A stretch of DNA of 26,487 nucleotides. It comes from Pseudomonadota bacterium. Lineage in GTDB: Bacteria; Pseudomonadota; Alphaproteobacteria; Rhizobiales; Xanthobacteraceae. The stretch lies in the NCBI GenBank assembly GCA_023449855.1, contig JAEXHR010000273.1:1-26487 (forward strand), written 5' to 3'. The notes beneath the pieces were generated by a model. That model made no database searches and was not told the origin of the DNA. It saw only the letters and a program-made list of their open reading frames with translations. Shown here piece by piece: positions 1 to 7,497 of this stretch (its first letter is position 1; each line of letters opens with the position of its first letter). The translations under genes and the position numbers were made by a program.

Positions 1-83
1 GGATGGAGCGAAGCGCAATCCGGGACCCGGCGTTTCAGTTAGTTCTGCTGTTCCCGGATTTCGCTACGCTCCATCCGGGCTAC
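1..83. repeat. REP/BIME-like palindromic element, family A copy 1 (truncated by window edge)
   Basis: The left arm (GGATGGAGCGAAGCG...ATCCGGG) and the right arm (CCCGGAT...CCATCCGGGCTAC) are inverted repeats of each other, and each arm is itself a small hairpin (CCGGAT/ATCCGG stem). The right end closes with GGGCTAC, so the matching GTAGCCC should lie just upstream of base 1. It sits downstream of the secB stop codon and could act as a terminator or mRNA stabiliser. The second family A copy is at 23671-23760. Its central linker resembles this one when read in reverse complement. Confidence 0.85.
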
Positions 84-93
84 AGACTTCAGA

Positions 94-570
94 TTAATTC
101 GCCTGACCGGCAGCAGCCTGCTGGCGGTCCAGGTTCTGGCGATACAGACCGACGAAATCCACGGGATCGAGCATCAGAGGCGGGAAGCCGCCGTCGCGCA
201 CGGCGGTGGCGACGATCTCGCGGGCGAACGGGAACAGCAGGCGCGGGCACTCGATCATGATCAGCGGGTGCAGGTTTTCCTGCGGCACGTTGACGATGCG
301 GAAAACGCCGGCATAGGCCAGTTCGAACGAGAACAGCACCGAGTCGTTGGCGTCGGCTTTGCCCTCGATGGACAGCGTCACTTCATATTCGGTGTCCGAG
401 AGATTGTTGGCGCCGACATTGATCTGAATGTTGATGTTCGGCTGCTGTTGCTGCGGCGCCAGCGAGGCCGGTGCATTCGGATTCTCGAAGGAGAGATCCT
501 TGGTGTACTGCGCCAGCACGTTGAGCTGGGGGGGAGCCGCCTCGGGAGCGTTGCCGTTGCCGTTTGCCAT
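94..570 (-). CDS. secB: Protein-export chaperone SecB
   Basis: SecB is the cytosolic tetrameric chaperone that holds presecretory proteins unfolded and delivers them to SecA. The 158-residue product matches the family length. The fold core starts near residue 14 with LNVLAQYTKDLSFENPNAP, followed by the beta-strand region (INIQINVGANNLSDTEYEVTLSIEGKA) and the conserved segment LHPLIMIECPRLLFPFAREIVATAVRDGGFPPLMLDPVDF. The N terminus (residues 2-12) and the QAAAGQAN tail look disordered. The ATG start has a good ribosome site (AGGAGA, about 9 bases upstream). A TATGAT hexamer on the coding strand (plus positions 661-666) could be a -10 box, but no convincing -35 box was found at the right distance. 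It diverges from the Tim44-like gene and is followed by a palindromic repeat. Confidence 0.97.
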   Translation of the reverse strand: MANGNGNAPEAAPPQLNVLAQYTKDLSFENPNAPASLAPQQQQPNINIQINVGANNLSDTEYEVTLSIEGKADANDSVLFSFELAYAGVFRIVNVPQENLHPLIMIECPRLLFPFAREIVATAVRDGGFPPLMLDPVDFVGLYRQNLDRQQAAAGQAN

Positions 571-996
571 GTCGAAAATCTCCTGAAGCGCCGCCGGGCG
601 GCTTTGCCGATTCGCCGCGAAAAGCCGCGCCAGAGCGGCCCTTCCGTGCGGCGAGTGGCTATCATAGGCCCGCGGTATTCGACAAGGACAGCAGCGTCAG
701 ATTGCAGTCGGCCAATGGCCGAGAATCGCCTCGGATCCGCCCGCCGATTCGGGCTAACCGGCTGATATGCCGCGGCTTCCCCGTCTGTCAGGCACCGGTT
801 TCAGCGAACTTGTTGCTCGGTCCGGCGTTATTGTCGAACGGGGCGGGGCCGCTTTGCCGCAGCCCTGCCGGGGGCGCATGCCATTGGCTCGACTAGGTTT
901 CATGTCTAGATGAGATTGCGCCGCCAATGATGTATCGTATCCCGCGGCACCTTCTTCCCGGGTCCCCACCCGGTACCGATCAGAAAGCGACAAGAC
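571..996. other. 426-base divergent intergenic region, secB / Tim44-like gene
   Basis: No convincing gene is seen. The ORFs crossing it lack family features and look like chance open frames in GC-rich DNA. It must hold both divergent promoters. Visible structure: a 15-base perfect dyad TCGGCCA-A-TGGCCGA at 708-722, and a 6-bp GC hairpin (CCGGGT, loop CCCC, ACCCGG) at 958-973, about 23 bases before the Tim44-like start. From memory, related genomes often carry fxsA beside secB. It is not here and I see no remnant. Confidence 0.6.
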
Positions 997-1695
997 GTGG
1001 ACATTTACACCATCATCTTCCTGGCACTGGCGGTCTTCATTTTCCTGCGCCTGCGCAATGTGCTCGGACAGCGTACCGGGGAAGAGCGTCCGCCCTTCGA
1101 CCGTGCCGCCGCCCGTGAGGCGATGCCGCAGGAGGGTAATGTGGTGTCCATGCCGGGCAGCCCGATCGACCAGAGCCAGCCCGCCCCTGCCGCCGAGATT
1201 TCCCCGGCCGAGCGCTGGAAGGGCATTGCCGAGCCGGGCACACCGCTGGCCGCCGGCCTCGATGCCGTCGTCGAGCAGGATTCGTCCTTCGATGCGCGCC
1301 ACTTCGTCACCGGCGCCAAGAGCGCCTATGAGATGATCGTGCTCGCTTTCGCCAATGGCGACCGCCGCGCGCTGAAGGACCTGCTCTCCAATGAGGTGTT
1401 CGACAGCTTCGACGCCGCCATCAAGGATCGCGAGGTCAATGAGCTGAAGACCGAGACCCGCTTCGTCTCCATCGACAAGGCGGATATCGTCGGCGCCGAG
1501 GTGCGTGACCGCACCGCGCAGCTGACGATTCGCTTCGTGTCGCAGATGATCTCCGTCACGCGCGACAAGGCCGGTCATGTGGTCGATGGCAGCGCCGACA
1601 GCGTCTCCGACATCACCGATGTCTGGACCTTTGCCCGCGACATCTCCTCGCGCGATCCGAACTGGAAGCTGGTTGGCACCGGCGCTGGTCAGTAA
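997..1695 (+). CDS. Tim44-like domain protein (TimA type), membrane-anchored
   Basis: The 232-residue protein has one N-terminal transmembrane segment (about residues 4-19, YTIIFLALAVFIFLRL), then a variable Pro/Ala-rich linker (about 30-80). A C-terminal Tim44-like domain (about 90-230) contains FVTGAKSAYEMIVLAFANGDRRALKDLLSNEVFDSF and a final WTFARDISSRDPNWKLVGT. Bacterial Tim44-like proteins are inner-membrane proteins related to the mitochondrial import motor subunit, and their bacterial role is not well settled. The start is GTG at 997, chosen because it places the membrane segment at the N terminus. The ribosome site is weak. The end of the gene overlaps the likely start of mltA, so the two are probably cotranscribed, consistent with an envelope role. 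Confidence 0.9.
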   Translation: MDIYTIIFLALAVFIFLRLRNVLGQRTGEERPPFDRAAAREAMPQEGNVVSMPGSPIDQSQPAPAAEISPAERWKGIAEPGTPLAAGLDAVVEQDSSFDARHFVTGAKSAYEMIVLAFANGDRRALKDLLSNEVFDSFDAAIKDREVNELKTETRFVSIDKADIVGAEVRDRTAQLTIRFVSQMISVTRDKAGHVVDGSADSVSDITDVWTFARDISSRDPNWKLVGTGAGQ

Positions 1696-3472
1696 GGCCG
1701 CGCAGCGCGCGGCTATTGCCGCGTGCGCCATGGCGTGCGTCGTCACCTTGCTGGCGGACGCCGCCGATGCGCGCGGACTGAATCACAAATACCGTAGCCG
1801 CGGACATTCCGAGGCTTATGTCCCGCGCTACAACCCGGTGCGCGAATTCCCGTTCGAATTTCCCGGCAGCCAATATGTGCCGGTGGCGTGGTCGGATATA
1901 TCGGGCTGGCGCGATGACGATCCGCTTGGCGCCTTCACCGCATTTCGCGCCAGTTGCAAGCCGATCTCGGCGCCGCGCAGTCCCTCACCAGAATCGAAGA
2001 CCATCGGCAATTCGCTGCGCGATCCCTGTCAGGCCGCGAAATCGGCAGATGTGACCGATGGTGCGAAGGCGCGCGCTTTCTTCGAACATAACTTCACGCC
2101 CATCCGCATTTCCCGTCTCGGCGAGAACGAAGGTTTCGTCACCGGCTATTACGAGCCGATCGTCGATGGCTCGAAGACGAAGACCGACGTCTACACGGTG
2201 CCGGTCTATCGCCGTCCGTCGAACCTGTTCGTGCGCGGCTATAATCAGGCCTCGCCCAGCCTGCCCAATAATGGCGATGTCTTCCGCAAGATCGGTCGCC
2301 GCAAGCTCGTGCCCTATTACGATCGTGCGCAGATCGAGGACGGCGCCATCGCTGGCCGCGGACTCGAGATCGCCTGGCTGAAGAGCCAGACGGATCTGTT
2401 GTTCTCGCAGATCCAGGGCTCGGCACGGGTGCGGATGGAAGACGGCAGCTTCATTCGCATCAACTACGATTCCCACAACGGCTATCGCTATACGCCGGTC
2501 GGCCGCGTGCTGATCGATCGCGGCATTATCCCGCGCGAGCAGATGTCGATGCAGCGCATCCGGCAATATTTCGAAGAGAATCCGGAAGCTGCCAATGAAG
2601 TGCGTCGGCAGAACCGTGCGTTTGTGTTTTTCCGCGAGGTGCAGTTGTCGGAGAAGGACGAAGCGGTTGGCGCGCAGGGCGTGGCGCTGACGGCTGGCCG
2701 CTCGATCGCGGTAGACAAGGCGTTGCATGTCTATGGCACGCCGTTCTTCATCGAGGGCGAACTGCCCATCGAGACGGACATATCGAAGACGCCGTTCCGT
2801 CGCCTGATGGTGGCGCAGGACACCGGCTCCGCCATTATCGGTCCGGCGCGCGCCGATCTCTATTTCGGCGCGGGCACCGAGATGGGCCGCATCGCCGGGC
2901 GCATCCGGCATCCCGCGAAATTCGTCATGCTGGTGCCGAACAGTCTCGATCCCTCGGCACGCGGGCACAACGTGCCACTGCCCGATGCGAGGCCATCGGC
3001 GAAGATCGCAAAACTGTTTCCGCAGACGCCGGTGAGCGAACCGGCGAAGGTTGAGCCTGCAAAGATGGAAATTGCAAAGGGCACACCGCAGAAGACAGAG
3101 GCTACGAAGCCCGACGCGCCGAAAACCGAGCCGGCCAAGCCTGACGCAGGGAAAGCGAACACGGTTGTGACCGAAAGGTCTGCTGCCGCGAGACCCGAGC
3201 CCTCACCCGAAACGAAGTCGGCGACGGCTGCTTCGACAGGGGTGCCGCTACCTGTGCCGAAGCCCGCCGAGATCGCTGCTCTCGCCGTTCCGGCCGCTGC
3301 GACTGCCATCCCGATGCCGGAAGTGCGGCCCGCATCCGCGCCGCAAGTGGCCAAGGCTGCACCGCCGGAGGCGAAACAGGAAGCCAAGCCGCGCCGTGCC
3401 AAGTATAAGCGTCGTGTCCATCGTCGCGCACCGGCGCAGCCGTCATCGCTCTTCCGCTTCCCCTGGCAATGA
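1673..3472 (+). CDS. mltA: Membrane-bound lytic murein transglycosylase A (MltA) with long basic tail
   Basis: MltA cleaves the MurNAc-GlcNAc bond of peptidoglycan, forming 1,6-anhydroMurNAc. The MltA domain shows GFVTGYYEP (about residues 154-162) and the KSQTDLLFSQIQGSARV...YTPVGR segment. The 3D barrel motif follows (QDTGSAI...ARADLYFGAG, about 382-400); the Asp of RAD (about 395) aligns with the catalytic Asp of E. coli MltA. Residues about 433-599 form a Pro/Ala/Lys-rich, low-complexity tail ending in a very basic KPRRAKYKRRVHRR stretch, which most MltA proteins lack. I chose TTG at 1673 because it gives a full signal peptide (SKAAQR, then AAIAACAMACVVTLLADAADA) behind GGAAG. The next ATG (1730) would cut off the charged n-region. 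No lipobox cysteine is obvious. The stop overlaps the smr start as ATGA. Confidence 0.9.
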   Translation: MAPALVSKAAQRAAIAACAMACVVTLLADAADARGLNHKYRSRGHSEAYVPRYNPVREFPFEFPGSQYVPVAWSDISGWRDDDPLGAFTAFRASCKPISAPRSPSPESKTIGNSLRDPCQAAKSADVTDGAKARAFFEHNFTPIRISRLGENEGFVTGYYEPIVDGSKTKTDVYTVPVYRRPSNLFVRGYNQASPSLPNNGDVFRKIGRRKLVPYYDRAQIEDGAIAGRGLEIAWLKSQTDLLFSQIQGSARVRMEDGSFIRINYDSHNGYRYTPVGRVLIDRGIIPREQMSMQRIRQYFEENPEAANEVRRQNRAFVFFREVQLSEKDEAVGAQGVALTAGRSIAVDKALHVYGTPFFIEGELPIETDISKTPFRRLMVAQDTGSAIIGPARADLYFGAGTEMGRIAGRIRHPAKFVMLVPNSLDPSARGHNVPLPDARPSAKIAKLFPQTPVSEPAKVEPAKMEIAKGTPQKTEATKPDAPKTEPAKPDAGKANTVVTERSAAARPEPSPETKSATAASTGVPLPVPKPAEIAALAVPAAATAIPMPEVRPASAPQVAKAAPPEAKQEAKPRRAKYKRRVHRRAPAQPSSLFRFPWQ

Positions 3473-4059
3473 AACGCTCGCGCCCGCCACAGATCATCGA
3501 TCCGCCTCGCCGTCGTCATCGCCCTCTCAGCGAGGATGAGCGCGTATTGTGGGAAGGTGTCGCTAAACAGGTGAAGCCGCTGCGCAAGCGGAGTCGTGTG
3601 GCGAAACCGGATGTGGTGGCGGTCGAGGCTGCGCCAGCGCCGTTGCCGCCCATGTCCCGCAAAGTCGTTGAAGCGCCGCCAGCCAAGCCTGCAAAACCCG
3701 TCGCTCCGCCAGTGCCGCCGCTGATGACGCTCGGTCGACGCGAGCGGTCGCAGCTCTCGCGCGGCCGCAAGGAGATCGATGCTCGGCTCGATCTGCACGG
3801 AATGACGCAAGAACGCGCGCATCGTGCGCTCGCCACGTTCCTGCAGCGTGCGAGTTATGATGGCATGTCTTTCGTGCTGATCATCACCGGCAAGGGCCGT
3901 ACCGGCGGACTCGACTCCGAGCGCGGCATTCTGCGACGGCAAGTTCCGATCTGGCTCGGCTTACCGGAGTTTCGCGCACTCGTCGTCGGCTTCGAGGAAG
4001 CCCATATCGGCCATGGCGGCGCGGGTGCGCTGTACGTGCGGGTGAGACGGGCGAGATAA
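3469..4059 (+). CDS. Smr-domain protein
   Basis: The 196-residue product has a basic, Pro-rich N-terminal extension (about residues 1-95) and a C-terminal Smr domain. The domain shows LDLHG (107-111), TGKG (140-143) and HIGHGGAGALYV (179-190), the three hallmark motifs of the MutS2 C-terminal/SmrB-type nuclease domain. Stand-alone Smr proteins bind nucleic acid. The gammaproteobacterial SmrB cleaves mRNA at collided ribosomes, but whether this alphaproteobacterial form does so is not known from sequence. The ATG lies inside the mltA stop (ATGA overlap), so translation is probably coupled. It is the last gene of this run and is followed by a palindromic repeat. Confidence 0.92.
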   Translation: MKRSRPPQIIDPPRRRHRPLSEDERVLWEGVAKQVKPLRKRSRVAKPDVVAVEAAPAPLPPMSRKVVEAPPAKPAKPVAPPVPPLMTLGRRERSQLSRGRKEIDARLDLHGMTQERAHRALATFLQRASYDGMSFVLIITGKGRTGGLDSERGILRRQVPIWLGLPEFRALVVGFEEAHIGHGGAGALYVRVRRAR

Positions 4060-4064
4060 CGCCA

Positions 4065-4156
4065 GCCGTAGGGCGGACTAGCCGAAGGCGTAATCCGCCG
4101 GCCGAGCATCTGGGACGAAGAACGGCGGATTATGCTTCGCTAATCCGCCCTACGGC
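4065..4156. repeat. REP/BIME-like palindromic element, family B copy 1
   Basis: The outer ends GCCGTAGGGCGGA and TCCGCCCTACGGC are perfect inverted repeats. Each half is also a hairpin built on GGCGGA/TCCGCC, with tips GCCGAAGGC (4081-4089) on the left and GCTTCGC on the right. The element fills most of the gap between the convergent smr and hslU genes and may serve as a bidirectional terminator. Its mate is at 11002-11097. Confidence 0.9.
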
Positions 4157-4165
4157 CTTCATGCC

Positions 4166-5467
4166 TTACAGAATAAACCGGCTGAGATCCGTGTTCTTCG
4201 CCAGATCCCCCACATGCTTCTGCACATAGGCTGCATCGATGCGGATGGTCTCGCCGTTCTTGTCCGGCGCAGTGAACGAAATCTCGTCCAGCACCCGCTC
4301 CATCACCGTCTGCAGACGCCGCGCGCCGATATTCTCGACGGTCGAGTTCACCGCGACAGCGACATCGGCCAGCGCGTCGATGGCGTCATCAGTAAATTCC
4401 AGCGTCACGCCTTCGGTCTGCATCAGCGCCACATACTGCTTGATCAGCGACGCTTCCGGCTCCGTGAGAATGCGCCGCATGTTGTCGCGCGTCAGCGCAT
4501 CGAGTTCGACGCGGATCGGCAGGCGGCCCTGTAACTCCGGTAACAGATCGCTCGGCTTGGCGATATGGAACGCGCCCGATGCGATGAACAGGATGTGCTC
4601 GGTCTTGACGGCGCCATGCTTGGTCGAAACGGTGGTGCCTTCGATCAGCGGCAAGAGATCGCGTTGCACACCCTCGCGTGACACCTCGCCGCCGCTGCGG
4701 CCGTCGCGCACGCAGATCTTGTCGATCTCGTCGAGGAACACGATGCCGTTGTTCTCGACTACGGAGATCGCCTCCTGCACCAGCTGGTCGTTGTCGAGCA
4801 GCTTGTCGGCTTCCTCGCTCACCAGCGGTTCATGCGCGTCGGCGACGCGCAGCCGGCGCGTCTTGGTGCCCTTGCCCATCTTGCCGAAGATATCGCCGAG
4901 CGAGATCGCACCCATCTGCGCGCCGGGCATGCCGGGAATCTCGAACATCGACGGGCCTGACGATGACGCCACCTCGATCTCGATTTCCTTGTCGTTGAGC
5001 TCGCCATTGCGCAGCTTCCTGCGGAACGAGTCCTTGGTTGCCGCGCTGGCGCTTGCACCGACCAGTGCATCGACCACGCGATCTTCGGCGGCAAGCTGGG
5101 CGCGCGCCTGCACATCCTTGCGCTTCTTCTCGCGCGTCAGCGCAATGCCGACTTCGAGGAGATCGCGGACAATCTGCTCGACATCGCGGCCGACATAGCC
5201 GACTTCGGTGAACTTGGTCGCTTCTACCTTGAGGAACGGCGCGCCGGCGAGCTTTGCGAGACGCCGTGCGATCTCGGTCTTGCCGACACCGGTGGGTCCG
5301 ATCATCAGGATGTTTTTCGGCAGCACTTCCTCACGCAGCAATCCGGTGAGCTGCAACCGGCGCCAGCGATTGCGCAGCGCGATCGAGACGGCACGTTTGG
5401 CGTCCTGCTGGCCGACGATGAAGCGGTCGAGTTCACTGACAATTTCGCGGGGGGAGAAGTCGGTCAT
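4166..5467 (-). CDS. hslU: ATP-dependent protease ATPase subunit HslU (ClpY)
   Basis: HslU is the AAA+ unfoldase of the HslUV protease; hexamers dock on HslV and feed it unfolded substrates. The 433 residues match the family. Visible motifs are Walker A GPTGVGKT (57-64), the GYVG pore loop (90-93), the inserted I-domain (about 105-235), Walker B IVFLDEID (242-249) and the sensor-2 GARRL (381-385). The C terminus DLSRFIL is the tail that inserts into HslV pockets. The ATG start overlaps the hslV stop by four bases (ATGA on the minus strand), so the two are translationally coupled, with hslV first. A palindromic repeat follows the stop. Confidence 0.98.
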   Translation of the reverse strand: MTDFSPREIVSELDRFIVGQQDAKRAVSIALRNRWRRLQLTGLLREEVLPKNILMIGPTGVGKTEIARRLAKLAGAPFLKVEATKFTEVGYVGRDVEQIVRDLLEVGIALTREKKRKDVQARAQLAAEDRVVDALVGASASAATKDSFRRKLRNGELNDKEIEIEVASSSGPSMFEIPGMPGAQMGAISLGDIFGKMGKGTKTRRLRVADAHEPLVSEEADKLLDNDQLVQEAISVVENNGIVFLDEIDKICVRDGRSGGEVSREGVQRDLLPLIEGTTVSTKHGAVKTEHILFIASGAFHIAKPSDLLPELQGRLPIRVELDALTRDNMRRILTEPEASLIKQYVALMQTEGVTLEFTDDAIDALADVAVAVNSTVENIGARRLQTVMERVLDEISFTAPDKNGETIRIDAAYVQKHVGDLAKNTDLSRFIL

Positions 5468-6039
5468 TCGCTCAGAGTCTCGATGGTCAGGTTGCGGTTG
5501 GTGTAGACGCAGATGTCGGCGGCGATATCCAGCGATTTGCGGACAATGGTCTCGGCATCCTGCTCGGTGGTGTCGGCCAATGCACGAGCCGCCGCCAGCG
5601 CGTAGTTGCCGCCGGAGCCGATCGCCATCACGCCGCCTTCCGGCTCCAGCACGTCGCCGGTGCCGGTCAGCACCAGCGAAACCGACTTGTCGGCGACGAT
5701 CATCATGGCCTCGAGCCGGCGCAGATACCGGTCAGTGCGCCAGTCTTTGGCGAGTTCCACGGCAGCGCGGGTGAGCTGGCCGGGATACTGCTCCAGCTTG
5801 GCTTCCAGCCGCTCGAACAAAGTGAAAGCGTCGGCGGTGGCCCCGGCGAAGCCGCCGATCACGTCGCCATTGCCCAGTTTGCGGACCTTTTTGGCGTTGG
5901 ACTTGATCACTGTCTGGCCGATCGAGACCTGCCCGTCGCCGCCGACCACCACTTTACCGTTCTTGCGGACGGTCAGGATGGTGGTGCCATGCCAGATCAG
6001 GGACGATGCGTCACCGGACGCGGAAGAGTGATTGTTCAT
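5464..6039 (-). CDS. hslV: ATP-dependent protease peptidase subunit HslV (ClpQ)
   Basis: HslV is the proteasome-like peptidase of HslUV and uses an N-terminal threonine as nucleophile. The core is canonical: GTTILTVRKNGKVVVGGDGQVSIG, then GFAGATADAFTLFERLE, and GGNYALAAARAL near the end. The first catalytic-type Thr is Thr19 (after Gly18), so this protein carries an 18-residue leader (MNNHSSASGDASSLIWHG) that would have to be removed, whereas E. coli HslV exposes Thr after removal of Met only. The start ATG has a GAGGA site about 6 bases upstream, which supports the longer form. There is no in-frame ATG directly before Thr19. It is the first gene of the hslVU operon. Confidence 0.97.
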   Translation of the reverse strand: MNNHSSASGDASSLIWHGTTILTVRKNGKVVVGGDGQVSIGQTVIKSNAKKVRKLGNGDVIGGFAGATADAFTLFERLEAKLEQYPGQLTRAAVELAKDWRTDRYLRRLEAMMIVADKSVSLVLTGTGDVLEPEGGVMAIGSGGNYALAAARALADTTEQDAETIVRKSLDIAADICVYTNRNLTIETLSE

Positions 6040-6060
6040 GGAAATCCTCGTGAGGGTCTG

Positions 6061-6089
6061 ATCTAGGCACGGAGCCGGGGCGATGCAAA
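6061..6089 (-). promoter_or_regulatory. Possible heat-shock-type promoter of hslVU
   Basis: On the minus strand TTTGCA (6084-6089) and CCTAGAT (6061-6067) are 16 bases apart, upstream of hslV. They loosely resemble RpoH-type -35 and -10 boxes. The match is weak and was found by eye only. The rest of the 311-base hslV/hisB gap holds a GC-rich dyad at 6091-6105, the family C repeat, and a stretch to 6350 with no recognisable gene. Confidence 0.2.
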
Positions 6090-6115
6090 TGCGGCCGCCG
6101 GCCGCAAACGCTGCG

Positions 6116-6227
6116 GCCGTAGGATGGGTAGAGCGCAGCGAAACCCATGCTGCCCGTCCGATGTGGCTGGCTCGGCCGATGGGTTACGCTCCGCCGCTAC
6201 GCGCCTCCGCTCAACCCATCCTACGGC
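6116..6227. repeat. REP/BIME-like palindromic element, family C copy 1
   Basis: Ends GCCGTAGGATGGGT and ACCCATCCTACGGC are inverted repeats. Each half is a hairpin with a GATGGGT/ACCCATC-type stem. The left tip contains AGCGCAGCGAAA and the right arm is longer, so the element has polarity. It lies between the divergent hslV and hisB genes. The mate at 21732-21838 matches in reverse complement over its whole length, with the first 30 bases (from GTAG) identical. Confidence 0.9.
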
Positions 6228-6350
6228 TCTGAGCCCCCAAGCCATGAATTTCCGCTCACCATAGAAGCCGAATCCCGCGTCCCGGCCGTAGCGCCCCTGT
6301 CATCCCCCTGTTAAAAGACCGCGTTTTCAGCCAGCAAGAGGCCCCATTCG

Positions 6351-6944
6351 ATGCGCAAGGCGACGATCAAGCGCGCTACCAAGGAGACCCAGATCGAGGT
6401 CTCCGTGAATCTCGATGGCACCGGTGCGTCCAATTCGGTCACCGGCATCGGGTTCTTCGACCATATGCTTGACCTGCTCGCCCGCCATTCCCGCATCGAC
6501 ATCACCGTGAAGGCGGTCGGCGACCTCCATGTCGATTTCCACCACACCACGGAAGATGTCGGTATCGCCCTCGGCCAGGCTGTGAAGCAGGCGCTCGGCG
6601 ATATGGCCGGCATCACCCGCTATGCCTCGGTCTATATGCCCATGGACGAGACGCTGACCCGGGTGGCGCTGGATATTTCCGGCCGGCCCTTCCTGGTGTT
6701 CAAGTCCGCCTTCCCGACCCACAAGATCGGTGAATTTGACACCGAACTGGTGCGCGAATGGTTCAACGCCTTCGCCATGCAGGCGGGCGTGACTTTGCAC
6801 GTCGAAACCCTATATGGCGAGAACAGCCATCACATCGCCGAATCCTGCTTCAAGGGTCTGGCGCGGGCATTGCGGACGGCGGTTGCCATCGATCCGCGCA
6901 ATGCCGGTGAAGTGCCTTCCACCAAGGGTCAGCTCGGCGGCTGA
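6351..6944 (+). CDS. hisB: Imidazoleglycerol-phosphate dehydratase
   Basis: This enzyme catalyses step six of histidine synthesis, dehydrating imidazole glycerol phosphate to imidazole acetol phosphate. The 197-residue product is the monofunctional form with no fused phosphatase. The two Mn-binding repeats are visible: HHTTED (64-69) and SHHIAE (159-164), with FFDHMLDLLARHS (35-47) and the C-terminal STKGQLGG. The ATG at 6351 is preceded by AAGAGG. It is the first gene of the his run and 40 bases precede the DUF2628 gene. No attenuator or His-rich leader peptide was seen upstream. Confidence 0.98.
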   Translation: MRKATIKRATKETQIEVSVNLDGTGASNSVTGIGFFDHMLDLLARHSRIDITVKAVGDLHVDFHHTTEDVGIALGQAVKQALGDMAGITRYASVYMPMDETLTRVALDISGRPFLVFKSAFPTHKIGEFDTELVREWFNAFAMQAGVTLHVETLYGENSHHIAESCFKGLARALRTAVAIDPRNAGEVPSTKGQLGG

Positions 6945-6984
6945 TCCCCGTTCGTAATTCCTGCCTTGTAGCGGCGGAGTTTGC

Positions 6985-7497
6985 ATGCCGGTCTATACAG
7001 TTCACGCGCCAAAGAGCGCCGGCCAGGGGCCGTTGGCGGCGACGGATAAATTCGTCTTCGTGCGCGATGGGTTTCATGTCTGGGCCTTTCTGGCCGGTCC
7101 GTTCTGGCTGTTGTTTCACCGGCTCTGGCTGGCGCTGATCGCTTATCTTGTGCTGTCTTTTGCCGGTGAGATCGCGCTGTCGAAGCTTGGCGTGAGTGCC
7201 GACCTGCGCGGCATCGTGATGTTCCTGGTGGCGCTGCTGATGGGTTTCGAGGCGTCGAGCCTGCGCCGCTGGTCGCTGTCGCGCGGCAAGTGGCGGCAGC
7301 TCGATATGGTCATCGCCGACAATCCGGAAGCCGCCGAGCGCCGCTTCTTCGATCGTTGGACCAATAGCCAGCGACACGAAACCTATTCCACCGATCGCGG
7401 CGCCCCGCCGCCGACCCGATACGCCCCTGCCCAGCCGTTCTCGCGCGGGCCGGAGGATGTCATCGGCCTGTTTCCGCAACCGGGAGTGACGCGGTGA
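6985..7497 (+). CDS. DUF2628 family membrane protein within the his cluster
   Basis: The product has 170 residues and no known function. The N-terminal part (MPVYTVH..., then FVFVRDGFHVWAFLAGPFWLLFHRLWLALIAYLVL) is typical of DUF2628. Two or three hydrophobic segments are visible (about 33-47, 48-68 and 76-92), followed by a cytoplasmic-looking tail (100-170) with WRQLDMVIADNPEAAERRFF and a Pro/Arg-rich end. GGCGGAG precedes the ATG. The stop codon overlaps the hisH GTG start (GTGA), so it is cotranscribed and probably translationally coupled to hisH. Placement between hisB and hisH suggests it is expressed with histidine enzymes, but no catalytic motif supports a direct role. Confidence 0.88.
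   Translation: MPVYTVHAPKSAGQGPLAATDKFVFVRDGFHVWAFLAGPFWLLFHRLWLALIAYLVLSFAGEIALSKLGVSADLRGIVMFLVALLMGFEASSLRRWSLSRGKWRQLDMVIADNPEAAERRFFDRWTNSQRHETYSTDRGAPPPTRYAPAQPFSRGPEDVIGLFPQPGVTR

Noticed and set aside
564..896. 110-residue plus-strand ORF in the secB/Tim44 gap
   Set aside because: It starts inside the secB 5' end on the other strand, has no ribosome site and no protein-like pattern.
754..1746. 330-residue open frame on the minus strand across the Tim44-like gene
   Set aside because: It is antisense to a gene with clear family features and reads as GC-rich shadow sequence without recognisable motifs.
1985..2968. 327-residue minus-strand open frame inside mltA
   Set aside because: It lies entirely opposite the MltA catalytic domain, and its composition (Arg/His/Ala/Asp rich) is that of a mirror frame.
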